64,000 bases of DNA from contig NBLN01000010.1 of assembly GCA_002084425.1 (NCBI GenBank), positions 1 to 64,000 on the forward strand, written 5' to 3'. The notes under the pieces are model-generated. The model saw only the letters and a program-made list of their open reading frames with translations, was not told the DNA's origin and made no database searches. The DNA comes from Desulfobacteraceae bacterium 4572_130 (GTDB taxonomy: Bacteria; Desulfobacterota; Desulfobacteria; Desulfobacterales; Desulfobacteraceae). Positions within the stretch are counted from its first letter, which is position 1. The number at the start of each line of letters is the position of its first letter. Both the position numbers and the translations under genes were made by a program. This document shows, piece by piece, positions 8,554 through 17,466 of the stretch.

Positions 8554-9027
8554 TTATGCTTTTTTTATTTCAGGGTGGTTAGTAAGGAAGTGTAAAAATT
8601 GTCTGGTATGTTTAACTAAACGGGATTTAAAAAACTGTGCGGTTTGTAAAAGAATTAAATAACTAATATCTTTTTCTTTTTTAAACAGATCTTTCATTTT
8701 TTTGCTTGAAAGAGTTATGATTGTGCTTGGCTCAGCACATACAGCAGTAAAGGAACTTAGCTCATTATCAAGAAAAGCAGAAGCACCAAAGGAATATCCT
8801 GGAATAATTTCATCTAATGTAAGTATTTTTCCTCCAGGTGATGTGGTGTTTAACAATACTTTTCCCTTTAAAACCATATAAAAGCTGGAAAGTTCTTTGT
8901 TTTGCCTGAATAATACTTGGTTTGCTTTAAAGTTCTGGATATCTGCTGCTGGTTTGATTTTTTCAAGTATTTCTGCATTAATATTTTTAAAAAATAATAT
9001 TTGTTTTAATTCTTCTTTTTTTATCAT
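8554..9027 (-). CDS. cyclic-nucleotide-binding-domain protein (no DNA-binding domain)
   Basis: A 157-residue protein consisting of one cNMP-binding beta-barrel (Crp/Fnr-type sensor domain): FKANQVLFRQNKELSSFYMV, GKVLL, PGYSFGASAFL, and AVCAEPSTIITLS. The phosphate-binding cassette lacks the canonical Arg before Ala, so it may not bind cAMP. There is no C-terminal helix-turn-helix; a short helix ends the protein. A paralogue of similar layout is encoded just upstream. The pair follows the antiporter operon on the same strand, so it may be part of, or regulate, that system, but this is conjecture. Confidence 0.75.
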   Translation of the reverse strand: MIKKEELKQILFFKNINAEILEKIKPAADIQNFKANQVLFRQNKELSSFYMVLKGKVLLNTTSPGGKILTLDEIIPGYSFGASAFLDNELSSFTAVCAEPSTIITLSSKKMKDLFKKEKDISYLILLQTAQFFKSRLVKHTRQFLHFLTNHPEIKKA

Positions 9028-9068
9028 TGCTATAACCTATAAGTTAAGAATTCTCAAAAAGTTTAAAT

Positions 9069-9578
9069 TTAAAATATAGAGAGAGTAAGAGATTTTAAAT
9101 CATCAGCTTGATTTTTTAATTCAGGATTTTCATCTAGGATAGTCATAATCATTTTTATTCTATTATTCATTTTTTGCTTATAACTTCTAGCCAGCCTTAG
9201 CATAATTTCGTAACCAAATTCATTGTTATCCTGGAAAAGCTGCATCATTCTTTGTCCCGGAAGAGTAATTATTTCACATGGCTCTTGACATATTGCTGAT
9301 GAGAAAACCTTTGCTTTAGGAACTAATGAGGACAAACCAAAGCAGGAGCCTGATTGAATTGTTTCCAGTGTTACAGTAATTTTAGAAGAAAGTTTAACTT
9401 CCATGGAAATCTGTCCCATGAGAAGCATATAAAAATTATCAACAATATCATTTTCTTTAAATAATTGTTTTTTTGTACTAAAAATACTTATTTGAGCCTC
9501 AGCACCAATAATTTCCAGTAAATTATCCGGCATATCTTTAAATAAATTTATTCGTTTAAATTCCTGAATTTTGATCAT
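9069..9578 (-). CDS. cyclic-nucleotide-binding-domain protein (paralogue)
   Basis: A 169-residue protein with the same single CNB-domain layout as its downstream neighbour: opening MIKIQEFKRINLFKDM, barrel strands STKKQLFKENDIVDNFYMLLMG, SGSCFGLSSLV, and ICQEPCEIITLPG. No HTH domain. The C-terminal helix (KQKMNNRIKMIMTILDENPELK) matches the neighbour's NHPEIK ending, supporting a tandem duplication. The two genes are 41 bp apart. The ligand and partner are unknown. Confidence 0.75.
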   Translation of the reverse strand: MIKIQEFKRINLFKDMPDNLLEIIGAEAQISIFSTKKQLFKENDIVDNFYMLLMGQISMEVKLSSKITVTLETIQSGSCFGLSSLVPKAKVFSSAICQEPCEIITLPGQRMMQLFQDNNEFGYEIMLRLARSYKQKMNNRIKMIMTILDENPELKNQADDLKSLTLSIF

Positions 9579-9602
9579 AAAAACACCATTAAAGTTAAAT
9601 TA

Positions 9603-9658
9603 GATAGGCAAGTAAAAAGCTTTCCAGAACTAGGGAGAAGAATTTTTACGACGCCATC
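9603..9658. repeat. dispersed repeat family 2, internally deleted copy
   Basis: A 56-bp copy retaining both ends of the element seen in full at 47707-47834: GATAGGCAAGTAAAAAGC at one side and TTTTTACGACGCCATC at the other. The right end encodes the last residues Met-Ala-Ser and the TAA stop of the antiporter subunit gene on the minus strand. Confidence 0.7.
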
Positions 9659-11418
9659 AATATTAGAATAATAAAAAAACATGCAACAGCTGCTCCTATT
9701 CCAATGGGCAAAGTACTTTCCATTATATCATCATAAAGTTTGTTTTTCTTAATATCCAAATGTTTATCTCTGTATCCCATAATTAACCAAAAACTTACAA
9801 ATAAAAATAAAGCAAGTTTTGCAAAGGCATTTTTAAAAAAATTTGTTAAAAATTTAGCACTGCCTATAACAAATCCATCTGCTATTTTATTAATATTATT
9901 TAATACAATATCAAAAATTTTATAAGCAAATCCGCCTGTTTTACGGTAGATCCAGTCAATATCAAGATTTTTTGCTTTAATTTCAGGGATATAATATCCT
10001 GAGCAAATAAGAAGAGTAAATGCAAAGGCACCAAACATAAGAAGTTGTAGTTGTCCTACCACATGCATTCCTGTGTATGGTTGATAATGAACAGGATATG
10101 GAAGAAGATTATATAAAGGTGCTGGATAAACTCCAACAAATATACATATAAAAGCTGCAATACCCATTGCTAATAGCATGTTCCATGGTGGTTCTTTGGC
10201 TCTTATTCCTGAATCATGTCCAAAAAATGTAAAAAATGGAACTTTAATTCCTGCATGATCTACAACTCCAGTTGAAGCAAACTGAAGAATAAGCCATAAG
10301 GCAACTATTTTTTCAGCACCTGAAGCACTGATAATCATGGATTTACTCACAAATCCGCTAAAAAAAGGAAAAGCTGAAATAGAAGCAGCACCCACTATAC
10401 AAAGCAGACAAGTTATGGGCATGGTTTTATATAATCCGCCAAGTTCAGTACATTTTATTTTTCCAGTCATTTGTAAAACTGAACCTGCTACCATAAAAAG
10501 AAGGGCTTTATAAATAATATGACAAAAAGCATGGGCAACAGCACCATTAATTGCAAGTTCAGTACCTATACCAATTCCGCATAACATAAAACCAACCTGG
10601 TTTAGCAAGCTATAAGATAAAACTCTACGAATATCATTTTCCAGAACTGCATAAAATATAGGTAAGGAAACCATAAGTCCCCCAATCCAGATAAGGGGAG
10701 TTGCACCGGGAAAAGTTCTGATAAAAAGATAAACAGCACTTTTTGTAGTAAATGCACTTAAAAATACTGTACTTGTTGGTGTACCATTTGGGTAGGCATC
10801 TGGAAGCCATGCGTGTAAGGGAATAGCAGCTGCATTAAGAGCAATTCCAATAAAAATAAGATATGACTCAATTCCATCAAGTCCAATATAATTAAATTTA
10901 GCAGATCCTGTTTTATGTATATAAAGAATAATACCTGCAAGTAAAATTAATCCACCTATAAGATGAACAAGAATATATCGAAACCCAGCATTTTTAGCTT
11001 CTTTGGTTCTAGCTGCAAGTATTAAAAAAGTAGAGCTTACAGCCATAAATTCCCAGAAAATATAAAGTGAGAAAAAATCACCTGCAAACACTACTCCAAG
11101 TGTACTTCCCACATAAATAAATGCTGCCACATGCTGTAAATTATCTTTTACTTTTAAAGCAAAAAGAACTCCTATAAAAGCCATAATAGTAAAAACATAA
11201 CCAAATAACATTGATAGTTTATCTATTCTGCCAAGAATAAGCTCATATCCCCAGAACTCAAAAGTCCAAAAATTGCCATAGGGAAGTTTAATCAGCATGG
11301 AAAAAACCAGCACAGGCAAAATAAGCATATACCAGGATTTGATTTTTCCCCGTAAAAAAGGAACCAGGATTGCTCCAAAAATTAATAGTACTGCTGGAGG
11401 AAGCATATTATTTATCAT
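9646..11418 (-). CDS. Mrp/NuoL-type proton-translocating antiporter subunit
   Basis: A 590-residue polytopic membrane protein of the proton-conducting (NuoL/M/N, MrpA/D) family, with the family core around VFAGDFFSLYIFWEFMAVSS, a lysine-containing channel segment near AIPLHAWLPDAYPNGTPTS, and HAFCHIIYKALLFM. The ATG at 11418, preceded by AGAGG, is a better start than an in-frame TTG at 11442. It overlaps the preceding small gene by 11 bp. A C-terminal extension adds a last helix. The final residues Met-Ala-Ser come from a family-2 repeat end. It is the third antiporter-type subunit of this operon. Confidence 0.85.
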   Translation of the reverse strand: MINNMLPPAVLLIFGAILVPFLRGKIKSWYMLILPVLVFSMLIKLPYGNFWTFEFWGYELILGRIDKLSMLFGYVFTIMAFIGVLFALKVKDNLQHVAAFIYVGSTLGVVFAGDFFSLYIFWEFMAVSSTFLILAARTKEAKNAGFRYILVHLIGGLILLAGIILYIHKTGSAKFNYIGLDGIESYLIFIGIALNAAAIPLHAWLPDAYPNGTPTSTVFLSAFTTKSAVYLFIRTFPGATPLIWIGGLMVSLPIFYAVLENDIRRVLSYSLLNQVGFMLCGIGIGTELAINGAVAHAFCHIIYKALLFMVAGSVLQMTGKIKCTELGGLYKTMPITCLLCIVGAASISAFPFFSGFVSKSMIISASGAEKIVALWLILQFASTGVVDHAGIKVPFFTFFGHDSGIRAKEPPWNMLLAMGIAAFICIFVGVYPAPLYNLLPYPVHYQPYTGMHVVGQLQLLMFGAFAFTLLICSGYYIPEIKAKNLDIDWIYRKTGGFAYKIFDIVLNNINKIADGFVIGSAKFLTNFFKNAFAKLALFLFVSFWLIMGYRDKHLDIKKNKLYDDIMESTLPIGIGAAVACFFIILILMAS

Positions 11419-11653
11419 AGTAATCCTCTTTACGCATGACAATTTTTCTTAAAATTTTAGCGACAAAAATCAAAAATACATATGAAATAAAACCATATAC
11501 AGCATAGAAACCTGGGAAATCTTCCCATGCAAAACCATGATGTTTATGAATAAAAAATTCTGACACTAGCAAAAGCACAAGTGTGATATAAAAGAAAATT
11601 CTGAATTTTCCCACATTTTTGGGGTTATCAAATATTGTTAATTCTTTTTTCAT
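11408..11653 (-). CDS. small membrane protein in the Mrp-type operon
   Basis: An 81-residue protein with two predicted helices (about residues 18-35 and 48-68) and charged ends. It overlaps the following antiporter subunit by 11 bp, so the two are translationally coupled. No named family recognised; position suggests an accessory subunit of the antiporter complex. Confidence 0.65.
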   Translation of the reverse strand: MKKELTIFDNPKNVGKFRIFFYITLVLLLVSEFFIHKHHGFAWEDFPGFYAVYGFISYVFLIFVAKILRKIVMRKEDYYDK

Positions 11654-11692
11654 TATTTTTTGTCCTAATTATATTTATCTTCACCATAAAGC

Positions 11693-12085
11693 TCATGTAA
11701 GTAAGGGCATTTTAGGGAGGACAATTTTATTAGATTTTTCGTTTTTATATGCAGATATTTTATTTAAAATTGGTTCTTTTTTAATCATACAAAAGCCAAC
11801 AAACTTATCAGCAGGAACCGCCAATCTAATTGCAATGGGAAGCATTTCATAAACTTTTTTAAACATTGCTTTTAAAATTGTATCATTATTTAGATTATTT
11901 TCAGCTAGAGTTAATAATTTCTCTACAACAATTTTCTCTATGCTTTGCCATTTTTTTTCAATAATTTTATTAGTTCTATTTTTACTGGAACTAATTATGT
12001 TTTCGGCTGTTTGCTTTGTGTCGCTGATTTTTGTCTTTATATCAACTTTTAAATTCTTTGCTTTATTTGCTATTTTTTTAAACAT
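11693..12085 (-). CDS. hypothetical protein within the Mrp-type operon
   Basis: A 130-residue protein, Lys-rich and probably alpha-helical over the first 70 residues (coiled-coil-like, charged), followed by a more hydrophobic middle (MLPIAIRLAVPADKFVGFCMI). No signal peptide and no recognised motif. It lies in line with the operon, 40-70 bp from each neighbour, without overlap. Codon use matches the surroundings. Function unknown. Confidence 0.55.
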   Translation of the reverse strand: MFKKIANKAKNLKVDIKTKISDTKQTAENIISSSKNRTNKIIEKKWQSIEKIVVEKLLTLAENNLNNDTILKAMFKKVYEMLPIAIRLAVPADKFVGFCMIKKEPILNKISAYKNEKSNKIVLPKMPLLT

Positions 12086-12155
12086 ATGATTTCTTTTATT
12101 TTTTTAAAAGTATCAAACAACCAGAAATTGTATTTTTATTACCTTATTAAAACCC

Positions 12156-12293
12156 TTAGCTTGCTGCAAAAACATATATAAAATAAATTACAGCAATTGC
12201 GATAATTATATGGAATGCTGTTTTATATCCCGGCAAAGCTTTATGCTGAAGAATTTCCCATTCCATGTTTTCTTTTATATTAGAATTAGTCAT
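12156..12293 (-). CDS. 45-residue single-helix membrane protein
   Basis: A short gene starting MTNSNIKENMEWEILQHKAL with one strong C-terminal helix (AFHIIIAIAVIYFIYVFAA). An in-frame ATG four codons upstream (12305) is an alternative start. It sits between antiporter subunit genes of the same strand and has the amphipathic-then-hydrophobic shape of small respiratory-complex subunits. It is real if conserved in relatives; I see no frame disruption. Confidence 0.55.
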   Translation of the reverse strand: MTNSNIKENMEWEILQHKALPGYKTAFHIIIAIAVIYFIYVFAAS

Positions 12294-12320
12294 TTTTTTA
12301 TCCATTCAATATTTTAATTT

Positions 12321-13796
12321 TTAAATACCTAAGGCTATTTTAATTAAATTAATAAAAACATTTGGGGTAAAAAATAATATAACTGATATTATTGCTGTAA
12401 TAACTATTGGAATAACACAAAACAAAGGAGCTTCTTTTATTTGTACTGGCAGATTTTGTTCTTTTTCATCTTTTGAGAAAAATGCTTGATAAATTATAGG
12501 CAGAAAATAAAAGGCATTTAAAAATGAGCTGAGTAAAAGCACAATAAGAAAAAGTTTTTGAGTTGATTCAATAGTACCAATAAGAATAAACCATTTACTA
12601 AAAAAACCACCTGTTGGAGGTAAGCCAATAACTCCAAGGGCGCCAATAAAAAAAGCTGCAAATGTTATGGGCATTTGTTTGCCCAGTCCCTTCATTTGAC
12701 TGATATATTTTTTTCCGGTTGCTACAAAAATTGCTCCTGCACAGAAAAAAAGAGTTATTTTACCAAAAGCATGCATAACAATATGAATAATACCGCCAAG
12801 CTGTCCCTGGGGTGTTAGCAATGCAACACCAAGAATTATATAGGAAAGCTGACTAACAGTTGAAAATGCCAGGCGTCTTTTTAATTCATCTTGGGACATG
12901 GCAATACAAGAACTGACTATTATTGTAATAGATGCCAGAGATGCAACAACAACTCCAAGATTAAAAGACGCTAGAAGATCAATGCCAAAGATACAAACTA
13001 TAACTCGTACAATACTGAAAACACCAACTTTAACCACAGCAACAGCATGGAGAAGTGCGCTAACAGGGGTAGGAGCAACCATTGCAGCTGGAAGCCAGGA
13101 ATGAAAGGGCATTAACCCCGCCTTTGCAAAACCAAAAACAAACATTAAAAGTACAACAGTTAAAGCAGGTTTTGATATTTGACCTGATGCAAATATACCA
13201 TGAATGGAAAAATCCAGGGTTCCTGTAATATGGTAACAATAGAGCATGGCAGGTAAAACCAAGGCAATAGATGTACCAAGTATAAAGATAAGATATCTGC
13301 GACCAGATATTCTTGATTTTTTATCTTGATGATGAGTAACTAGGGGATATGTTGCAAGGGATAAAATTTCATAAAAAAGATAAAGTGTAAGCAGATTAGC
13401 TGAAAATGCTACGCCAATTGTTGCAAATATTGCCAAAGCAAAAAAACAATAGTATCTGGTTTGACCATGTTCATTCAAGGTTCTCATGTATCCAATGGAA
13501 TACATACTTGTTACAATCCACAAAGATGATGCAACAATGGCAAAAAGCATGCCTAATCCATCAACCTTAAAGGCAATAGAAACTCCAGAAGCTATTTCAA
13601 ACATATTAAATACAATTTTATTGCCAGCCAAAATAGCAGGAAGCATGGAAAGAACAAGAAGAAATTTTACTCCTCCTGCAATAAAAGTACAACTTTCCCT
13701 AATATTTGGTTTTTTAGAAGTAACTATTAAAAAGGGAATAACAGCCAAAGAAACTAAAACAGTCAACAAAGGCTTAATTGAAGTAATATAATCCAT
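12321..13796 (-). CDS. NuoN/MrpD-type antiporter subunit
   Basis: A 491-residue protein of the proton-conducting membrane transporter family, about 14 helices. Core segments include FSANLLTLYLFYEILSLATYPLV (conserved Glu in the fifth helix), GLMPFHSWLPAAMVAPTPVS, and SQDELKRRLAFSTVSQLSYI (lysine half-channel region). It follows mrpD in the operon with a 37-bp gap. Together with two other large subunits it gives this complex three antiporter modules. The ion used, Na+ or H+, cannot be told from sequence. Confidence 0.85.
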   Translation of the reverse strand: MDYITSIKPLLTVLVSLAVIPFLIVTSKKPNIRESCTFIAGGVKFLLVLSMLPAILAGNKIVFNMFEIASGVSIAFKVDGLGMLFAIVASSLWIVTSMYSIGYMRTLNEHGQTRYYCFFALAIFATIGVAFSANLLTLYLFYEILSLATYPLVTHHQDKKSRISGRRYLIFILGTSIALVLPAMLYCYHITGTLDFSIHGIFASGQISKPALTVVLLMFVFGFAKAGLMPFHSWLPAAMVAPTPVSALLHAVAVVKVGVFSIVRVIVCIFGIDLLASFNLGVVVASLASITIIVSSCIAMSQDELKRRLAFSTVSQLSYIILGVALLTPQGQLGGIIHIVMHAFGKITLFFCAGAIFVATGKKYISQMKGLGKQMPITFAAFFIGALGVIGLPPTGGFFSKWFILIGTIESTQKLFLIVLLLSSFLNAFYFLPIIYQAFFSKDEKEQNLPVQIKEAPLFCVIPIVITAIISVILFFTPNVFINLIKIALGI

Positions 13797-13833
13797 TAAT
13801 TACTAACCTTCTTATATTGTAAATTTAGATTTT

Positions 13834-15351
13834 TTATATCACCATTTTATATTGAGTAAGAAAAGGTGTAATAATATTTTTTACAATTGAATCAGAATAA
13901 ACACCCAAAATAATTAAAGTAGCACTTGTTAAACCAAGAGAAATAAGCATTGAAACTGGTGCCTCAGTTATTCCAGCTATTTTGTCATGATTCTTATGTT
14001 CATTTTGTTGCTTATTTTGTATTGATGATTCAAAAAATGATATTTCAAATATTTTGAAAAAAAGAATAGCACATATTAAACTACTTATAATTAAAGCACC
14101 TACAAAATGGTAAGCTCCTGCTTCAATACCACCAAGAATTAAATACCACTTGCTAAAAAAACCGCATGTTGGAGGTACACCTATTATACTAAAACCAGCA
14201 AGAACAAGACCTGCCATTGTCCAGGGCATTTTACTAAATAACCCCTTAAAATTATTAAGATGAGCATTTTTAAGACAAAATGTAATATTTCCAACAACTA
14301 GAAAAAGAGCAAAAGTCATAACAGCATCATTTATAATATGAAGAATAGATCCTGTCATACCAGTTTGATTTCCCAGCCATGCTCCACCAACCATATATCC
14401 AATTTCAGAAACAATAATATAAGCAAAAATTTTTTTTACATTTTTTTGTGCAAGGGCCATAACACCCCCTGCTATGATAGCAATACTTGCAATCCAAACA
14501 ACTACCTTTGAAAGTTCAAGTGTTTCAAAAATATAATTAAAGCCAAAAACATTAAGCATTAGTCTTATCATTACATATACCATAATTTTTGTCATCAAAG
14601 GAGCAATTAGTCTGCCTACTGAGATAGAAGTATAGGAATAGGCATTTGGAAGCCAAATATGTAAAGGGAAAAGTGCCATTTTAATCCATAGACCTAGCAT
14701 GCAGAAAATAAAGCCAATCAATACTGCACTTGAGCCATGTAAATTCTGAAGAATATCTGCAACATTAATCATATTTAAGGAGCCTGTCATAATATAAAGA
14801 TAACCAACTCCAAGAAGATAAAAACTTGCTCCTATTACTCCTATAAAAAGATAATTTAAACTTGCAATGGGACTGCGGTCAGGATCTCCCATAGCAATTA
14901 AAGCATAGCTAGTAAGTGATGTTATTTCTAAAAGTACATATAGATTAAATAAATCACCGGTTGCAACCACACCAAGAAGTCCAGTAACAAATAAAACATA
15001 AACAGAATAGAATGCTCCAAGTTTTTCCTTCATATCCTGCAAAACACTTTTATGACTTGCAACAAGATTAATCAGAGCTATTGCTGAAACTATTAAAAGT
15101 ACAACAGCATTTAAAAGATCAATTCTATATTCTATGCCAAAGGGTGGTGCCCAGCCTGCCATACGATATTGAATTGTTCCAGAGGTTAAAACAATCATTA
15201 AAAGTTTAAATGCTGAAAACAAAGAGATTGCAAGACCTACCAGTACAATAGGATAACAGAATTTTTTTTGTATCCAGCTGAAACCACTGCATAAAAGAGC
15301 AGCTAGAAGGGGAGCAATAACAAGTAAAGCAGGATAAAATGTTTTTATCAT
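13834..15351 (-). CDS. mrpD: Mrp antiporter subunit D
   Basis: A 505-residue polytopic membrane protein with the MrpD/NuoM pattern: VVATGDLFNLYVLLEITSLTSYALIA (conserved Glu), KMALFPLHIWLPNAYSYTSIS, and the lysine-bearing MALAQKNVKKIFAYIIVSEIGYM. MrpD is a large subunit of the multisubunit Na+/H+ antiporter. It begins 3 bp after mrpC ends. A polar His/Asn-rich loop near residue 455 is a local peculiarity. Confidence 0.87.
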   Translation of the reverse strand: MIKTFYPALLVIAPLLAALLCSGFSWIQKKFCYPIVLVGLAISLFSAFKLLMIVLTSGTIQYRMAGWAPPFGIEYRIDLLNAVVLLIVSAIALINLVASHKSVLQDMKEKLGAFYSVYVLFVTGLLGVVATGDLFNLYVLLEITSLTSYALIAMGDPDRSPIASLNYLFIGVIGASFYLLGVGYLYIMTGSLNMINVADILQNLHGSSAVLIGFIFCMLGLWIKMALFPLHIWLPNAYSYTSISVGRLIAPLMTKIMVYVMIRLMLNVFGFNYIFETLELSKVVVWIASIAIIAGGVMALAQKNVKKIFAYIIVSEIGYMVGGAWLGNQTGMTGSILHIINDAVMTFALFLVVGNITFCLKNAHLNNFKGLFSKMPWTMAGLVLAGFSIIGVPPTCGFFSKWYLILGGIEAGAYHFVGALIISSLICAILFFKIFEISFFESSIQNKQQNEHKNHDKIAGITEAPVSMLISLGLTSATLIILGVYSDSIVKNIITPFLTQYKMVI

Positions 15352-15354
15352 AAT

Positions 15355-15765
15355 TTATTTTTCCCTTAATCTCATTCTGATTTCATCTTCTTCCAAAGTC
15401 TGATATCTTTGATAAATTTTTACTGACAAAGCAAGGGCTACTCCAAAAGTGGCAACTGAAACAACAATTGCTGTAAGCATAAGCACATGGGGCAGAGGAT
15501 TTATATAATCAGCTGCATGAATTATAAGTTTATGAGCACCAGTACCATGATCTCCATGGGCATTTTTTATAATTGGAATAGTTGCATTAGTTTTATAGCC
15601 TATTGAAATATAAAAAAGAATAATGGCTGTTTGAAAAATATTCATTCCCACTATTTTTTTTATGAGATTATTTTTAACAATCATGGCATAAAGACCAATC
15701 ATCATTAAAATTATATAAAGCCAATAATTATATTTTGTCATAATTCCAATAAAAAAATCAGTCAT
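15355..15765 (-). CDS. mrpC: Mrp antiporter subunit C (NuoK-like)
   Basis: A 136-residue protein with three helices matching MrpC/NuoK: YNYWLYIILMMIGLYAMIV, VGMNIFQTAIILFYISIGY, and PHVLMLTAIVVSVATFGVALAL. The loop between helices 2 and 3 is extended, as in MrpC compared with NuoK. It sits between the fused B subunit (9 bp upstream) and mrpD (3 bp downstream), the standard order. Confidence 0.87.
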   Translation of the reverse strand: MTDFFIGIMTKYNYWLYIILMMIGLYAMIVKNNLIKKIVGMNIFQTAIILFYISIGYKTNATIPIIKNAHGDHGTGAHKLIIHAADYINPLPHVLMLTAIVVSVATFGVALALSVKIYQRYQTLEEDEIRMRLREK

Positions 15766-15774
15766 AGTCCTCTC

Positions 15775-16599
15775 CTACAATCCTTCATCATGCCTTCCTT
15801 CTGATGCTATATTAACATATATTACAACCATAACAGCCATAACAGCTATGCCAACACCTATTTCAACTCCTAACATACCCAGTGCTCTGACATGAATAGG
15901 ATCAACAGGTAAAATTTTTGCAAGTTGGCTATAATCTAAAAAGTTACCACCAAGAAACATACAAATAATACCTATACCAACATATATTAGCACTCCAAGA
16001 GCACTTAATAGACCAAGTATTTTTTCTTTAATTTTTTTCATGGCTGTTTGCAGATTATATGAGATAGCAAGTAAAATAAAACTTGACCCAAAAATAACCC
16101 CACCTTGAAATCCTCCTCCAGGACTAAAATCACCATGGGCAACAACATACAAAGCATATATTTGAATAAAAGGAATTAAAATCCTGCAAACAGTCATTAT
16201 TATTAAGTCATGGGGTATCCAATCTGCATCCATTTGTTCAAATTTTTTGCTTGCTGGAAGATTCTTGCAGTTATCTTTAAAACATAAAACTACTCCTGTT
16301 GAAATATGCCTGTAAAAAAATTTTTTTTGTCTGTTATAGTTTCTAAGAAGAAGAAAGCATACAAGACCTGCACAAAAAATTACTGCTGTTTCAAACATAG
16401 TGTCAAAACTACGATAATCAGCAAGCACTGATGTAACTAGATTTGGAACACCTGTTTCTTCAATGGATTTTTCAATATAGTGATTAGAAAGATAAGTGCT
16501 TGCAGGAGATTGTGAATATCCCCAGTCAGGAAAATCAGAAGTAGCACTAAGCAGAATTCCACCACAAACAGCAACTATTAATAATCCAATATATTTCAA
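15775..16599 (-). CDS. fused MbhE-like/MrpB antiporter subunit
   Basis: A 274-residue membrane protein with two joined parts. Residues 1-90 resemble the MbhE-type domain (YRSFDTMFETAVIFCAGL), which in MrpA forms the C-terminal extension. Residues 125-270 match MrpB/MnhB (RILIPFIQIYALYVVAHGDFSPGGGFQGGVIFG). Such fusions are known in Mrp-like complexes lacking a full MrpA. It overlaps the MbhD-like gene by 4 bp. Confidence 0.82.
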   Translation of the reverse strand: MKYIGLLIVAVCGGILLSATSDFPDWGYSQSPASTYLSNHYIEKSIEETGVPNLVTSVLADYRSFDTMFETAVIFCAGLVCFLLLRNYNRQKKFFYRHISTGVVLCFKDNCKNLPASKKFEQMDADWIPHDLIIMTVCRILIPFIQIYALYVVAHGDFSPGGGFQGGVIFGSSFILLAISYNLQTAMKKIKEKILGLLSALGVLIYVGIGIICMFLGGNFLDYSQLAKILPVDPIHVRALGMLGVEIGVGIAVMAVMVVIYVNIASEGRHDEGL

Positions 16600-16841
16600 T
16601 CTTTTGTTCTCCTAGTTGTATTAAAAACAGCGGCAACAAAAAATACCGTGCTTACGCCTGCTCCTACCGAGGCTTCTGTAAAAGCAACATCAACAGCCCC
16701 CATAATTGCCCATAAAAGACACATCATAAAACTATAAGCACCAAATAATATTGCTGTACTTAACAAGTCCTTAACAGAAATTGCAGTGATTGCACAAAGA
16801 ATAACAAATATCAGAACTATTAAATCTATTTGCCAGGGCAT
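16596..16841 (-). CDS. MbhD-like (DUF4040) antiporter subunit
   Basis: An 81-residue, three-helix protein matching the MbhD/DUF4040 domain: TAISVKDLLSTAILFGAYSF and GAVDVAFTEASVGAGVSTVF. In canonical MrpA this domain is part of the large subunit; here it is a separate gene, as in membrane-bound hydrogenases. It ends inside the start of the next gene and follows mrpG closely. Confidence 0.85.
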   Translation of the reverse strand: MPWQIDLIVLIFVILCAITAISVKDLLSTAILFGAYSFMMCLLWAIMGAVDVAFTEASVGAGVSTVFFVAAVFNTTRRTKD

Positions 16842-16845
16842 GATT

Positions 16846-17166
16846 TTACCTTTTATCCTCTTTTGTCCAGTGTCTGAGACCTGCTCTTATACCTGCATCA
16901 ACAATGGAATGAGTTGCTGTTGGGCTTGACAAAAATACAAAAAATACAATTAATAACATTTTTATACTTAGTAAGAGTTCTGATATGGAAAAAGTTTTAA
17001 GATTAAAAAGAGCAAATCCTAGAACCATTGCAAGTATTCCAAGTGTGTCTAATTTTCCTGCTGGATGAAGCCTACTATAAAAATCAGGCATTCTAATAAT
17101 TCCCACCGCTCCTCCAGTAAAAAAAACTAGACCTATAATTAAAAATAATAAAACAAAGAAATTCAT
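16846..17166 (-). CDS. mrpG: Mrp antiporter subunit G
   Basis: A 106-residue, three-helix protein with the MnhG/PhaG signature GAVGIIRMPDFYSRLHPAGKLDT followed by the LG-rich second helix. It lies 12 bp after mrpF and 4 bp before the MbhD-like gene. Confidence 0.88.
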   Translation of the reverse strand: MNFFVLLFLIIGLVFFTGGAVGIIRMPDFYSRLHPAGKLDTLGILAMVLGFALFNLKTFSISELLLSIKMLLIVFFVFLSSPTATHSIVDAGIRAGLRHWTKEDKR

Positions 17167-17178
17167 ATTAACTCCATC

Positions 17179-17466
17179 TTATTTAAGGGTGGATTCTTCG
17201 TATAACCCTTTTCTTTTATGAAAATATCTGGAAGCTGCCACAACTGTAATAAAATTTAAAAATGCATAGGCTAAAGCTATATCAATAAACATGTCCACAC
17301 GTTCATAAATAAAACCAATAAGCAAAAGCAGAATAACTGTTTTACTGCCAATGGCATTAACTCCTATTAATCTGTCCAAAACTGTTGGCCCAAACATAGC
17401 TCTATATAAAGAGAAAAGCATTAAAAAACATAAATATAGACTTGTATAAAGAAAAAAAGTATTCAT
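17179..17466 (-). CDS. mrpF: Mrp antiporter subunit F
   Basis: A 95-residue, three-helix protein with the MrpF motif RAMFGPTVLDRLIGVNAIG and DIALAYAFLNFITVVAASRY. Its ATG overlaps the stop of mrpE by 4 bp, so translation is coupled. Confidence 0.88.
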   Translation of the reverse strand: MNTFFLYTSLYLCFLMLFSLYRAMFGPTVLDRLIGVNAIGSKTVILLLLIGFIYERVDMFIDIALAYAFLNFITVVAASRYFHKRKGLYEESTLK

